Source of the DNA: Acidobacteriota bacterium
GTDB taxonomy: Bacteria; Acidobacteriota; Vicinamibacteria; Vicinamibacterales; UBA2999
Assembly: GCA_016871195.1 (NCBI GenBank)
Contig: VFZN01000001.1
Location: 62,001 to 126,000 of the forward strand
Direction of reading: 5' to 3'
Length of the DNA stretch: 64,000 nt
Shown: in pieces, positions 17,855 to 25,958 of the stretch
Position numbering within the stretch: position 1 is the stretch's first letter
Layout of the letters: the number at the start of each line of letters is the position of its first letter
Position numbers and translations under genes: made by a program
The notes under the pieces: generated by a model
What the model was told of the DNA's origin: nothing
What the model saw: the letters and a program-made list of their open reading frames with translations, nothing else
Database searches by the model: none

Positions 17855-18484
17855 CTAGTAGACCTCGGCCGGGCGGTGCAGCGACAGGCCGTCGGCAAAG
17901 ACCTCGAGCCGCTTGCGCAGCATGAGGCGCCCGCGGTGCAGACGCGACTTGAGCGTCTGATCCTTGAGCTTGAGGCGGCGGCTGGCTTCCTCGGTGCTGA
18001 GACCCTCGAGGTCGCGCAGGATGACCGGCGTGCGGTAGATGGCCGGCAGGGCATCCACGGCCTCGGCGAAGCGCTCGCGCAGCTGCTGTCGCAGCAGCTC
18101 CTCGTCAGCCAGCGCCGACCAGTCGGCCGGGTCGAGCGCGCGCATGCTGCCGGGCAGTTCCTCGTTCGAGGTGCCGATGGGAATCTCGGTGACTTCCGCC
18201 ATCCGGGCCGCGCGGGTGTTGCGCAGGCGCGACATGGCCGTGTTGAAGGTGATGCGGTAAATCCACGAGGAGAGTGCCGCATCGCCCCGGAAGAGGTCGA
18301 TTTTCTGGTAGACCTTCATCAGCACGTCCTGCGTGACTTCCTCGGCGTCTTCGCGGTTCTTCACGTAACGGAAGGCCAGCTGGTAGATCTTCGAGGTGTA
18401 ACGGTTGGCCAGTTCGGCCAGCGCCGAATCATCTCCGCTGCGGAGGCGATCGACGAGTACGGTGTCAGGAGTGTGTTCGCGCAT
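17855..18484 (-). CDS. ECF-type RNA polymerase sigma factor
   Basis: A 209-residue sigma-70 family protein. Region 2 is at about residues 20-90 (YQLAFRYVKNREDAEEVTQDVLMKVY, then SSWIYRITFNTAMSRLR). A linker of about 50 residues follows, then region 4 (LPAIYRTPVILRDLEGLSTEEASRRL, TLKSRLHRGRLMLRKRLE). It directs RNA polymerase to a stress or envelope regulon. I used ATG 18482-18484; an in-frame start at 18562 would add 26 residues with no family match. No anti-sigma factor gene lies beside it, which is unusual for this class. Confidence 0.9.
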   Translation of the reverse strand: MREHTPDTVLVDRLRSGDDSALAELANRYTSKIYQLAFRYVKNREDAEEVTQDVLMKVYQKIDLFRGDAALSSWIYRITFNTAMSRLRNTRAARMAEVTEIPIGTSNEELPGSMRALDPADWSALADEELLRQQLRERFAEAVDALPAIYRTPVILRDLEGLSTEEASRRLKLKDQTLKSRLHRGRLMLRKRLEVFADGLSLHRPAEVY

Positions 18485-18592
18485 GGGGTGTGGTCCTCTG
18501 CTTATTGATGTCAGCAGGTAGGAACCCCACGGCGGGCCCGGTTTATTCCCGCCGGGGCGCACCTTCCAAAATAATCCGTAACTGCCTGAGCA

Positions 18593-19561
18593 TCAGTCAC
18601 TTGCCACGGCTGACCGCACACGGTCGGCGGCCATCACCCCGGCCAGGACCACGACGCTGCCGGCCAGCTGGACCGGCGTCAGGGCCTCGCCGAGCCACCA
18701 CCACGCGATGAGGCCGGCCATGACCGGCTCGGTCATGCCCAGCAGGCTGGCCGTCGATGCCCGCAGCAGCCGCAATCCGTTGGCCACCAGCACGTAGGGC
18801 ACCACTGTGCCGAACACCACCACCCAAGTCAGCAGCGCCCATCCAGGAAGGGCCAGGTGGGCAAAGCGGCCCAGCAGCGGCAGCGGCATCGACAGCACCT
18901 CCACGGGGAAGGTGTGGAAGGGTTGCAGCATCACCATCATCACCGTCGTCACGGCGAAGCCCCAGGCCGAGAGGGTCATGCCTGAATAGCTGCGACTGAG
19001 CCGATCCCCAAGCAGGTAATACACCGCCAGGGCGAGGGCATCGAGCAGCGCTGCGGCCACGCCCACCGCGTCGAGCTTCAGGCCCTGCCAGGCTTCGGTG
19101 ATGAGCAGCAGACCCGAGAGGCTGAGGCCCAGAGCGAGCCACAGGCCCTGCGGCACGGCCACCCCCTTCCAGAATCGCAGGTACAGCAGAATCCAGACGG
19201 GGGCCGTGAACTCGAGCAGCAGGGCGATGCCGATCGAGACCCGGGCAATCGCGACAAAGTAGAGGGCCTGAACGACGGCAACACCCACGACGCCGAAGAC
19301 CACCATGCGCATGAGGTCGGCGCGCGCGATGCGGAGCGACGGGCCGCGTGACAGCAGCATGACTGGCCCAAGCAGCAGCAAAGCCCCGGCACAGCGCACC
19401 TGTGTGAGGCGCCACGGCGACAGGCCGCTCAGCAGGAGAATTTTGGCCACCGTGCCGCTGAAGGCAAAGCAGAGCGACCCCAGCAGGCAGAAGAGTTCGC
19501 CGCGATAGCGTCCGGGCACGGCGGGCAGTTTATCCGTGAATCGGCTGCCGGCCGAAGACAT
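18593..19561 (-). CDS. EamA/DMT-superfamily transporter
   Basis: A 322-residue inner-membrane protein with ten hydrophobic segments in two EamA repeats (first LLGSLCFAFSGTVAKILLLSG, second LLDALALAVYYLLGDRLSRSY). The EPVMAGLIAWWWLGEALTPVQLAGSVVVLAGV ending is typical of the RhaT/YdcZ-like metabolite exporters. The start codon lies inside the 3' end of lipB, a 32-base overlap; a GTG about 35 bases inside is an alternative start. Substrate unknown. Confidence 0.85.
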   Translation of the reverse strand: MSSAGSRFTDKLPAVPGRYRGELFCLLGSLCFAFSGTVAKILLLSGLSPWRLTQVRCAGALLLLGPVMLLSRGPSLRIARADLMRMVVFGVVGVAVVQALYFVAIARVSIGIALLLEFTAPVWILLYLRFWKGVAVPQGLWLALGLSLSGLLLITEAWQGLKLDAVGVAAALLDALALAVYYLLGDRLSRSYSGMTLSAWGFAVTTVMMVMLQPFHTFPVEVLSMPLPLLGRFAHLALPGWALLTWVVVFGTVVPYVLVANGLRLLRASTASLLGMTEPVMAGLIAWWWLGEALTPVQLAGSVVVLAGVMAADRVRSAVASD

Positions 19562-20198
19562 CGGCGAAGGCGGCGACGAGCTGATCTTCCACGGCGGCGA
19601 GATCGTGCGTGCGTCCCGTGGCCTTCTGCAGCGAGGTCACGCCACGGTCGCTGATGCCGCACGGCACAATGAGGCCGAAGTATGTGAGGTCGGTGTTCAC
19701 ATTGAACGCAAAGCCGTGGCTGGTGATCCAGCGCGAGACGCGTACGCCGATGGCACCGATTTTTTCGGGGCCTGTCTCCGGCGACATCACCCACGTGCCC
19801 GAACGACCCGCGATGCGGTCGGCCGTCAGGCCGTGGCCGTCGCACACGCGGATCATCACGTCTTCCAGATCGCGCACGTAGCGATGCACATCGCGACGGT
19901 CGGGATTGAGGTCGAGAATGGGATAGCCGACGATCTGGCCCGGGCCGTGATAGGTCACGTCACCGCCGCGGCCCGTCTCGTGCACCTCGACGCCAAGCGC
20001 CTCGAGACGTTCGGGCGTGGCCAGCACGTGCTGGTGACCGTCCTTCCGGACGCCGATGGTCAGCACATGGGGATGCTGAAGCAGCAGCAGGGTGTCACCG
20101 ATGCGTCCGTTCCGCCGGTCATCGACCAGCTGCTGCTGCAGCGCCAGCCCGTCGGCATACGGCACAACGCCGAGCCGACGGACATCAAGGGTGCGCAT
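19530..20198 (-). CDS. lipB: Octanoyltransferase (lipoyl-protein ligase B)
   Basis: A 222-residue LipB. It transfers octanoyl from acyl-carrier protein to the lipoyl lysine of E2 subunits. Signatures are RGGDVTYHGPGQIVGYPI, EKIGAIGVRVSRW with the catalytic Lys, and IVPCGI with the catalytic Cys. It sits six bases after the E2 gene, which carries a lipoyl domain, and in the same operon as the lipoamide dehydrogenase, so it supplies the cofactor to its neighbour. Lipoate synthase (LipA) is not in this window. Confidence 0.94.
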   Translation of the reverse strand: MRTLDVRRLGVVPYADGLALQQQLVDDRRNGRIGDTLLLLQHPHVLTIGVRKDGHQHVLATPERLEALGVEVHETGRGGDVTYHGPGQIVGYPILDLNPDRRDVHRYVRDLEDVMIRVCDGHGLTADRIAGRSGTWVMSPETGPEKIGAIGVRVSRWITSHGFAFNVNTDLTYFGLIVPCGISDRGVTSLQKATGRTHDLAAVEDQLVAAFADVFGRQPIHG

Positions 20199-20204
20199 GG
20201 CCGC

Positions 20205-21467
20205 CTAGGCCTGATTCGGATCGAAGTGCTCGATCGATTTCTTGAGGTCGGCCAGGAACTGATCGGCGACGGCCCCGTCCACCAGGCGATGGTCGAAGCC
20301 CATGGCCAGATATCCCATCAGCCTGATGCCGATCGCATCGTCGATGACGACCGGGCGCTTCTCGATGGTGCCGACGCCGAGGATGCCCACCTGCGGCTGG
20401 TTGATGACGGGCAGGCCGAACTGCGCGCCGTAATTGCCGGGATTGGTGAGGGTGAACGTGCCGCCCTGCACTTCCTCGGGGTTGAGCTTTTTCGCGCGTG
20501 CGCGGTCGGCGATATCCTCGATGGCCCGTGCGAGCCCCATGAGGCTGAGCTGTTCGGCTCCCTTGATCACGGGCACGATCAGCCCGTGCTCGAGCGCCAC
20601 GGCGATGCCCAGATTGACCGACCCGCGGTAGACGACGTTGGCCCCGTCGATGGAGGCATTGAGCATCGGATGCCGGTGGAGGCAGTCGACGAGCGCCTTG
20701 GCAATGAACGTGGTGTAGGTCAGCTTGAGACCCTCGCGTTCGTATTCGTCCTTCTTCGTGCGCCGGATGTGATCGACGCGCGAGTAGTTGATCTCGAACA
20801 CCGAATAGACATGGGCCGAGGTGTGCTTGCTGACCACCATGTGCTCGGCAATCTTGCGGCGCATGACCGACATCGGTTCGACGCGATCGCCGGCGAGTCG
20901 CATGACCGGTGCGGCCGTGTGTGCCGAGGCGGCCAAGGCAGGGGGCGGGGCGGCGGTCACCGTGGCCATGTCGCCACGGGCGATGAACGACAGGATGTCT
21001 TTCTTGGTCACGCGGGCGTTCGCACCGGTGCCGGGCACGCGGGCAATGTCGACTTGGTGCTCCTTGGCAATGCGGCGCACCAGTGGTGATGACCGTTGCC
21101 GCTCGCCGCCCGTGACGGCCGATGTGGCGACAGGGCCAGGCGCATCGACGCTGGTCATCGGCGCAGCTGTGGCAGCAGGCGCCGACGCGGCCGCAGCTGG
21201 TGCGGCCGTGGCTGCCACCGGCCGGCTGCCCGGAGCCCCGATGGTGGCCACCGGCGTGTTGACCGGTACCGTCTCACCCTCGCGCGCCGTGATCTCGAGG
21301 AGCACCCCGGCTACCGGCGAAGGAATTTCGGCATCGACCTTGTCGGTGGAAATTTCAAACAGCGGTTCGTCGCGATCGACGCTGTCTCCGACTTTCTTGA
21401 TCCATCGGACGATCGTGCCTTCGGCAATCGACTCGCCCATCTGGGGCATGAGTACGGGTGTGGACAT
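20205..21467 (-). CDS. Dihydrolipoamide acyltransferase (E2) of a 2-oxoacid dehydrogenase complex
   Basis: A 420-residue E2. An N-terminal lipoyl domain carries the modified Lys43 in STDKVDAE. An Ala/Pro-rich linker leads to a peripheral-subunit-binding domain (VRRIAKEHQVDIARVPGTGANARVTKKDIL, about residues 130-165). The C-terminal acyltransferase domain has the catalytic DHRLVDG. The sequence is closer to the branched-chain/pyruvate type than to the succinyltransferase at 33.4 kb. It lies 18 bases downstream of lpdA and six upstream of lipB. The E1 subunits are not encoded here, so its 2-oxoacid is uncertain. Confidence 0.9.
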   Translation of the reverse strand: MSTPVLMPQMGESIAEGTIVRWIKKVGDSVDRDEPLFEISTDKVDAEIPSPVAGVLLEITAREGETVPVNTPVATIGAPGSRPVAATAAPAAAASAPAATAAPMTSVDAPGPVATSAVTGGERQRSSPLVRRIAKEHQVDIARVPGTGANARVTKKDILSFIARGDMATVTAAPPPALAASAHTAAPVMRLAGDRVEPMSVMRRKIAEHMVVSKHTSAHVYSVFEINYSRVDHIRRTKKDEYEREGLKLTYTTFIAKALVDCLHRHPMLNASIDGANVVYRGSVNLGIAVALEHGLIVPVIKGAEQLSLMGLARAIEDIADRARAKKLNPEEVQGGTFTLTNPGNYGAQFGLPVINQPQVGILGVGTIEKRPVVIDDAIGIRLMGYLAMGFDHRLVDGAVADQFLADLKKSIEHFDPNQA

Positions 21468-21485
21468 GGTGCAATCGTCCCAGCG

Positions 21486-22916
21486 CTAAATGTGGATGGC
21501 CGCTCCGTGCGCCGCGTGCGAGGCCTCGCCGACGGCCTCCGACATGGTCGGATGCGCGTGGATGGTCTTCACCAGTTCCTCGACCGTGCATTCCATCCGC
21601 AGGGCCATCACGGCCTCGGCCACCAGTTCGGTCGCCCGGGGGCCCATGATGTGCACGCCCAGGATTTCGTCGTACTTCTTCTCGGCGACGATTTTCACGA
21701 AGCCATCAGTCTCACCGGCCATGCGCGCACGGGCTAGGGCACGGAACGGGAACACGCCCACCGTGACGTCGTATCCTTTCTCGCGGGCCTGCGCCTCGGT
21801 GTAGCCGACGCTGCCGATTTCCGGATCACAGTAGGTGCAGCGGGGCACGTGGTCGTAGTTGATGGGGGTCACGTGGTGACCGGCGATGCGCTCGGCCAGC
21901 AGAATCCCTTCCATCGATGACACGTGCGCCAGCTGATAGTGCGGTCCGCCCATGGTGATGACGTCGCCGATCGCGGAGATGCCCGGCACGTTCGTACGGA
22001 ACAGGTCGTCGACGACGATGTAGCCGCGGTCCATGCGGAGGCCGAGCGCCTCGGCGCCGAGTCCCTCGGTGACCGGGCCGCGGCCGGTCGCCACGAGCAG
22101 ATGCTCGAAGGTGGCCGTCTGCGTCTTGCCATCGGCCGCCTGCATCTCGACGGTAACGCCCGTGTCGGTGATGGTGGCGCTGGTCACCTTCATGCCGGTG
22201 TGCACCTTGATGCCGCGCCGCTTGAACGTCTTCTCGAGGTCGGCCGAGATGGCCTCATCCTCGCCCGGCACGAGCCGCGGCAGCAGTTCGATGATGGTCA
22301 CCTCGCTGCCGTAGCTGCGGAAGATCGACGCAAACTCGACGCCGACGGCGCCGCTGCCCATGATGGCAATCGAGGTCGGGACATGGTCGAGGTGAATGGC
22401 CTCGTCGCTGAAGATGATTTTCGAGCGGTCGACGGTGATGCCCGGCACGCTGCGCGGGGCCGAACCGGTGGCGACGATAATTTCCTTCGTCGCGCCGAGG
22501 GCCTGCGTGGTGCCGTCGTGCAGCGTGACCTCGACGCCGCCCTGTCCGGTGAGGCGGGCCGTGCCCTTGACCCACTCGATCTTGTTCTTCTTGAAGAGCA
22601 TCTCGATGCCGCCGGTGAGCCCGGTGATCATCTTGTCCTTGCGCGCATGCACGGCCGGCATGCTGATGCCGACGGCCTTGCCGTCGACGCCCGTTAGGCC
22701 CCATTCGGCCGCGCCCTTGGCGATCTTGAGTGCGTGGGCATGCTCGAGCAGGGCCTTGGTGGGAATGCAGCCCCAGATGAGGCAGGTGCCGCCCAGGGCC
22801 TTCTGCTTCTCGACCACAGCCACCTTGAGCCCCAGCTGCGACGCGCGGATGGCGGCGACATATCCGCCGGTGCCCGCACCCACCACGACAACATCAAACT
22901 CATGGGCCACAGTCAT
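21486..22916 (-). CDS. lpdA: Dihydrolipoyl dehydrogenase (E3)
   Basis: A 476-residue pyridine nucleotide-disulphide oxidoreductase that re-oxidises dihydrolipoamide with NAD. FAD motif VVVGAGTGGYVAA at residues 10-22; redox-active Cys45 and Cys50 in GGTCLIWGCIPTK; NAD-binding GSGAVGVEFASIFRSYGSEVTI; second FAD motif ISAIGDV; C-terminal catalytic His in HAHPTMSEAV. The start ATG 22914-22916 has AAGGAG just upstream; an in-frame GTG and TTG (22928) precede it. It probably serves both the neighbouring E2 and the 2-oxoglutarate dehydrogenase at 30.5 kb, which has no E3 of its own. Confidence 0.94.
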   Translation of the reverse strand: MTVAHEFDVVVVGAGTGGYVAAIRASQLGLKVAVVEKQKALGGTCLIWGCIPTKALLEHAHALKIAKGAAEWGLTGVDGKAVGISMPAVHARKDKMITGLTGGIEMLFKKNKIEWVKGTARLTGQGGVEVTLHDGTTQALGATKEIIVATGSAPRSVPGITVDRSKIIFSDEAIHLDHVPTSIAIMGSGAVGVEFASIFRSYGSEVTIIELLPRLVPGEDEAISADLEKTFKRRGIKVHTGMKVTSATITDTGVTVEMQAADGKTQTATFEHLLVATGRGPVTEGLGAEALGLRMDRGYIVVDDLFRTNVPGISAIGDVITMGGPHYQLAHVSSMEGILLAERIAGHHVTPINYDHVPRCTYCDPEIGSVGYTEAQAREKGYDVTVGVFPFRALARARMAGETDGFVKIVAEKKYDEILGVHIMGPRATELVAEAVMALRMECTVEELVKTIHAHPTMSEAVGEASHAAHGAAIHI

Positions 22917-23026
22917 CACTCCTTGCAAGGGATGCCGCGAGACGTCCGCGTCACGGCAGCCGGTAACTTCTCACTGTCGCTTGGATCCCGCAGCAGCGTC
23001 AAGCGACGCCACCTGCCTTCTCTTCG

Positions 23027-23257
23027 TCATGCGCCTGACTTCTTGATGGCCGTGAGTGGTACGAAGGCCGTCGGGGGCGGAGCCGACGCCGGCGGCACCG
23101 GGGGATTGACCTGGGCCTTCAGCGTGCCGTGGTCGTATTTGAGTTCCCAGTAGAGCTCGGTCAGGACATCGAGGCGGCGGGCCAGCGCCTGTGCGCGCAG
23201 GTGGGACGCCACCGCGAGCACCAGCGCCATCAGCGCGAGGCCCAGGGCAATGGTCAT
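23027..23257 (-). CDS. Small membrane-anchored protein
   Basis: A 76-residue protein. Residues 1-20 (MTIALGLALMALVLAVASHL) form one membrane helix, followed by a charged helical segment (RRLDVLTELYWELKYDHGTLKAQ) that could be a short coiled coil, then a Pro/Ala tail (PPVPPASAPPPTAFVP). I do not recognise a family. It is between the HU-like gene and lpdA on the same strand and has normal codon use, so it is probably a real gene. Confidence 0.6.
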   Translation of the reverse strand: MTIALGLALMALVLAVASHLRAQALARRLDVLTELYWELKYDHGTLKAQVNPPVPPASAPPPTAFVPLTAIKKSGA

Positions 23258-23296
23258 GTGCCCATCCTACAGCGACGGCATGTCGCCGGGGCCGGG

Positions 23297-23608
23297 CTAC
23301 CGGCGAGGAAGGACGGCGTCCTTGAGCTGCTTGATGATGCGGGCCTTGACAACCGTCTTGGCCGGAATGCGGATGTCTTCACCCGTCGCCGGGTTGCGAC
23401 CGATGCGGGCCTTGCGCCGCTGCAGCACCACCTTGACCATGCCGGGCACCGTGAATTCGCCGGCGCGGTGCAGTTCGGCTTCGCAGAGCGCATTGAGCTC
23501 CTCGAAAATCGCGCGCACATCCGCACGCTTCATGTCGAAACGGTCGGCGAAGTGCGCGTAGAGTTCAGACTTGCCCATGCGCCGGGCCTCGGCCATCGTG
23601 GTCTCCAT
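23297..23608 (-). CDS. HU/IHF-family DNA-binding protein
   Basis: A 103-residue histone-like protein. Helical dimerisation part ([29 protein letters not shown]), then [41 protein letters not shown], which has the GRNPATGE turn and beta-arm typical of HU; the arm is followed by a C-terminal helix. The [11 protein letters not shown] wording resembles the HU-like subgroup found in Acidobacteriota and some phages. It binds and bends DNA in the nucleoid. The start could also be at the internal ATG of MGKSELY. Confidence 0.9.
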   Translation of the reverse strand: METTMAEARRMGKSELYAHFADRFDMKRADVRAIFEELNALCEAELHRAGEFTVPGMVKVVLQRRKARIGRNPATGEDIRIPAKTVVKARIIKQLKDAVLPRR

Positions 23609-23697
23609 TGCGTGTCGGGTGCTCAGGCGAGGTGGATGCTATCGCCGGGGACGCATGCTGTCAATTGCGCCCGGCGTTCGTATCAGTACACAATCGC

Positions 23698-24057
23698 ATG
23701 GTGGCTGACAATCCAGTAGCGCTGCTTGAAACCTTTCCCAACCCGCGGCCCGAACGCGAATACGAAATCGCCATCGACTGCCCCGAGTTCACGTCGATGT
23801 GCCCGAAGACCGGGCTCCCCGACTTCGGCACCATCCGCATCCGATACGTGCCCGATGCCACGTGCGTCGAGCTCAAGTCGCTCAAGTACTACCTGCTCGA
23901 GTACCGCAACCGCGGCATCTTCTACGAGGCGGCGACGAACCAGATCCTCGACGATCTCGTCGGCGTGTGCCAGCCGCGCCGCATGACCATCATGGGCGAC
24001 TTCAGCGCACGCGGTGGCATCAGCACGTCGGTCACCGTCGAATTCACCAAGGCCTGA
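23698..24057 (+). CDS. queF: NADPH-dependent 7-cyano-7-deazaguanine reductase
   Basis: A 119-residue type I (unimodular) QueF that reduces preQ0 to preQ1 in queuosine biosynthesis. [14 protein letters not shown] contains the covalent Cys35 and the catalytic Asp42, and [17 protein letters not shown] is the QueF-specific ESK-like motif. I start at ATG 23698; a GTG three bases later is possible and would sit six bases after CACAAT. Divergent from the HU-like gene. The other que genes are not in the window. Confidence 0.94.
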   Translation: MVADNPVALLETFPNPRPEREYEIAIDCPEFTSMCPKTGLPDFGTIRIRYVPDATCVELKSLKYYLLEYRNRGIFYEAATNQILDDLVGVCQPRRMTIMGDFSARGGISTSVTVEFTKA

Positions 24058-24060
24058 CGC

Positions 24061-24733
24061 GGTCGGCATCTCCCTTGCCTGTTTCCCGGTAACGGGCCGC
24101 CATGTGCGGGCGTTCCGTCTCGACGACCGCGAAAGCACTCGGGAGGCCGATCGCGCAGCGGTGCAGCAGCGCCTCGGCACCGGACCCGGCCCCGGTGCCG
24201 TGCGCGTGGGCTATCGCGACGTGGCCTCGCGCACCAATCGTGTGACGCTGATTGCCGCGCGGCTTCCTCCCGGTGTCGTCTCGACACACACCGTCTTCTG
24301 CAGCCGGCGTCCGCTCGCCGATGACGAGGCCTGGTGCCTCGTCGGTCTGCTGAACAGCCTCGTCGTCAACTATCTCGTGCGGCTGCAGGTCAACGTGCAC
24401 GTCTCTGCCAGCATCATGGCCCGGCTTCCGGTGCCGCGGCCGTCATCCGATGTGCAGGCACAGCTGGCGGTGTGGGCGCGCGCGCTCGGCGAGGTGGCTG
24501 ATGCCGAGACCTTGCCCGACACCTATGCCGACCTCAATGCCGGCGTCGCGGATCTCTATGGATTGAGCACGCACGAATTTCGGCACGTGCTGTCGGGATT
24601 CCCTCTGATTCCCGAAGCGCTGCGGGAACGCTGCGCCGGTGCGTTTGCTCAACGGGGCAGATGGCGTTCCATCGCCCCGTATACCCACGTACCAGCTGTG
24701 GCACCGAGCAGCGTGACGAGGATGGCACCGTAA
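24061..24733 (+). pseudogene. C-terminal remnant of an Eco57I-like N6-DNA methyltransferase / type IIG restriction enzyme
   Basis: The frame starts inside queF without a credible initiator and reads like the last ~200 residues of large Eco57I/TaqI-type adenine methyltransferases: FPVTGRHVRAFRLDD, then GYRDVASRTNRVTLIAA, LPPGVVSTHTVFC, LVGLLNSLVVNYLVRLQVNVHVSASIMARLPVPRP. These are target-recognition and C-terminal segments; the catalytic methylase domain (NPPY-type motif) that should precede them is absent, replaced by queF. The final ~28 codons run into the antisense YeeE-like gene. I infer a deletion remnant. A free-standing recognition fragment is possible but less likely. Confidence 0.6.
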
Positions 24734-25062
24734 CCCATGCCCACCTGCGCAAACAGCGGACCGGGACACGCGCCTGTCAGTGCCCATCCCGTGCCGAACA
24801 GCAGGCCGCCGTAGACCACGCCCGGCGTGAACCGTTTGGGCCTGATCACAATGGGATCTCCGGACAGCGTGGTGATGGGCACGCGCCGGATCAGCCACAC
24901 CGACGCCATGCCGACGGCCACGGCGCTGCCAATGACACCGTACATGTGGAACGAGTCGAACCGGAACATCTCCTGAATACGGAACCATGAGACGATCTCG
25001 GCCTTCACAAACACCACCCCGAACATCATGCCGACGAAGAGATATCGCAGGTGACCGCGCAT
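24649..25062 (-). CDS. YeeE/YedE-type (DUF6691-like) sulfur-transport membrane protein, second half
   Basis: A 137-residue membrane protein with about four helices, from YLFVGMMFGVVFVKAEIVSWF to GAILVTLLGATAGTWVYGAM. It contains GTGWALTGACPGPLFAQVG, with the conserved Cys of the YeeE/YedE family, which moves thiosulfate or related sulfur species. ATG 25060-25062 gives the family start. It follows the larger YeeE-like protein by five bases and probably pairs with it to make one complete transporter. Confidence 0.85.
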   Translation of the reverse strand: MRGHLRYLFVGMMFGVVFVKAEIVSWFRIQEMFRFDSFHMYGVIGSAVAVGMASVWLIRRVPITTLSGDPIVIRPKRFTPGVVYGGLLFGTGWALTGACPGPLFAQVGMGYGAILVTLLGATAGTWVYGAMERHLPR

Positions 25063-25067
25063 GCCCC

Positions 25068-25655
25068 TCACTCGCCTCCCACGATGCGGAACACCAGCGG
25101 CAGCACGACCCACGTGCCGAAGAACCCGCCGGCCATGAAGGCGATCGATGCGACCAGTGACGGCCACTGCAGGCTCGACAGGCCCATGATGGTATGGCCT
25201 GACGTGCATCCGCCGGCCCACCGCGTGCCGAAACCGACCAGAAAGCCACCGATGCCCATAAAGACGAGCCCCTTGAGGCTCAGCACCTGTTCCAGCCCGA
25301 AGACATCGCGCGGCATGACGCCGCTGAAGTCGCGCACGCCGAGGGCCTCAAGGGCCGCTCGGGTCTCAGCCGCCACCTGAAACGGTTCGGGATCGGGCAG
25401 GCCCCATGTGGCCAGCGCGGCTCCGAGCATCACGCCGGCCACGAAGAACAGATTCCAGCGTTCGGCCTTCCAGTCGTACGTGAAGAAGGGCAGGCCCGCC
25501 GGTGCACAGGCTGCACACAGATGGCGCAGGCTCGACGAGATGCCGAAGTTCCTGTTGCCGATGATGAGCAGCACAGGCACGGTCAGGCCAATGAGCGGCC
25601 CGGCAACGTACCAGGGCCAGGGACGCGAAATCACATCAAGCATCGCGTCGTCCAC
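25068..25655 (-). CDS. YeeE/YedE-family sulfur-transport membrane protein, first half
   Basis: A 195-residue inner-membrane protein with five to six helices. The conserved [20 protein letters not shown] motif supplies the Cys that passes sulfur species through the family's pore, and a second Cys pair is in [12 protein letters not shown]. Together with the smaller protein downstream it resembles a split YeeE/TsuA-like thiosulfate uptake protein. The DUF1634 and TSUP genes upstream on the same strand suggest a sulfur-compound import/export module. Direction of transport is inference. Confidence 0.87.
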   Translation of the reverse strand: MDDAMLDVISRPWPWYVAGPLIGLTVPVLLIIGNRNFGISSSLRHLCAACAPAGLPFFTYDWKAERWNLFFVAGVMLGAALATWGLPDPEPFQVAAETRAALEALGVRDFSGVMPRDVFGLEQVLSLKGLVFMGIGGFLVGFGTRWAGGCTSGHTIMGLSSLQWPSLVASIAFMAGGFFGTWVVLPLVFRIVGGE

Positions 25656-25697
25656 TTTACCAGCCTCGTCCCGTATCGGCCGGTGGCCTGATGCGTG

Positions 25698-25958
25698 TCA
25701 GCGCGTCGCGAGATAGCCGCCCGCAGCCACCAGAACCAGGATCGCTGCCGTCAGCAGCGCCGACAACCGATCGCCGTCACGCACATAGCCGATGCACGCC
25801 ACGACGACCCGCGTGATGGGCGTCACCATCAGCATGAGCAGACCCACGTGAATGAGCTGCGTGGACCACGCACGGTCAGGCCACAGTCCCGAGGCCAGAA
25901 GGCCCGCCACCAGCAGCAGCGTGGTGGCCAGGCCTGTGAGCGCAAACAGGCGGGTCAT
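25698..25958 (-). CDS. DUF1634 membrane protein
   Basis: An 86-residue protein with three hydrophobic segments ([59 protein letters not shown]), length and pattern typical of DUF1634. This family is nearly always found next to TauE/SafE-type permeases. Its ATG overlaps the TGA of the TSUP gene (ATGA), which supports a joint complex. Role unknown. Confidence 0.82.
   Translation of the reverse strand: MTRLFALTGLATTLLLVAGLLASGLWPDRAWSTQLIHVGLLMLMVTPITRVVVACIGYVRDGDRLSALLTAAILVLVAAGGYLATR

Noticed and set aside
19536-21089. 517-codon plus-strand frame across lipB and the E2 gene
   Set aside because: Shadow of conserved minus-strand genes; no domain or start signal.
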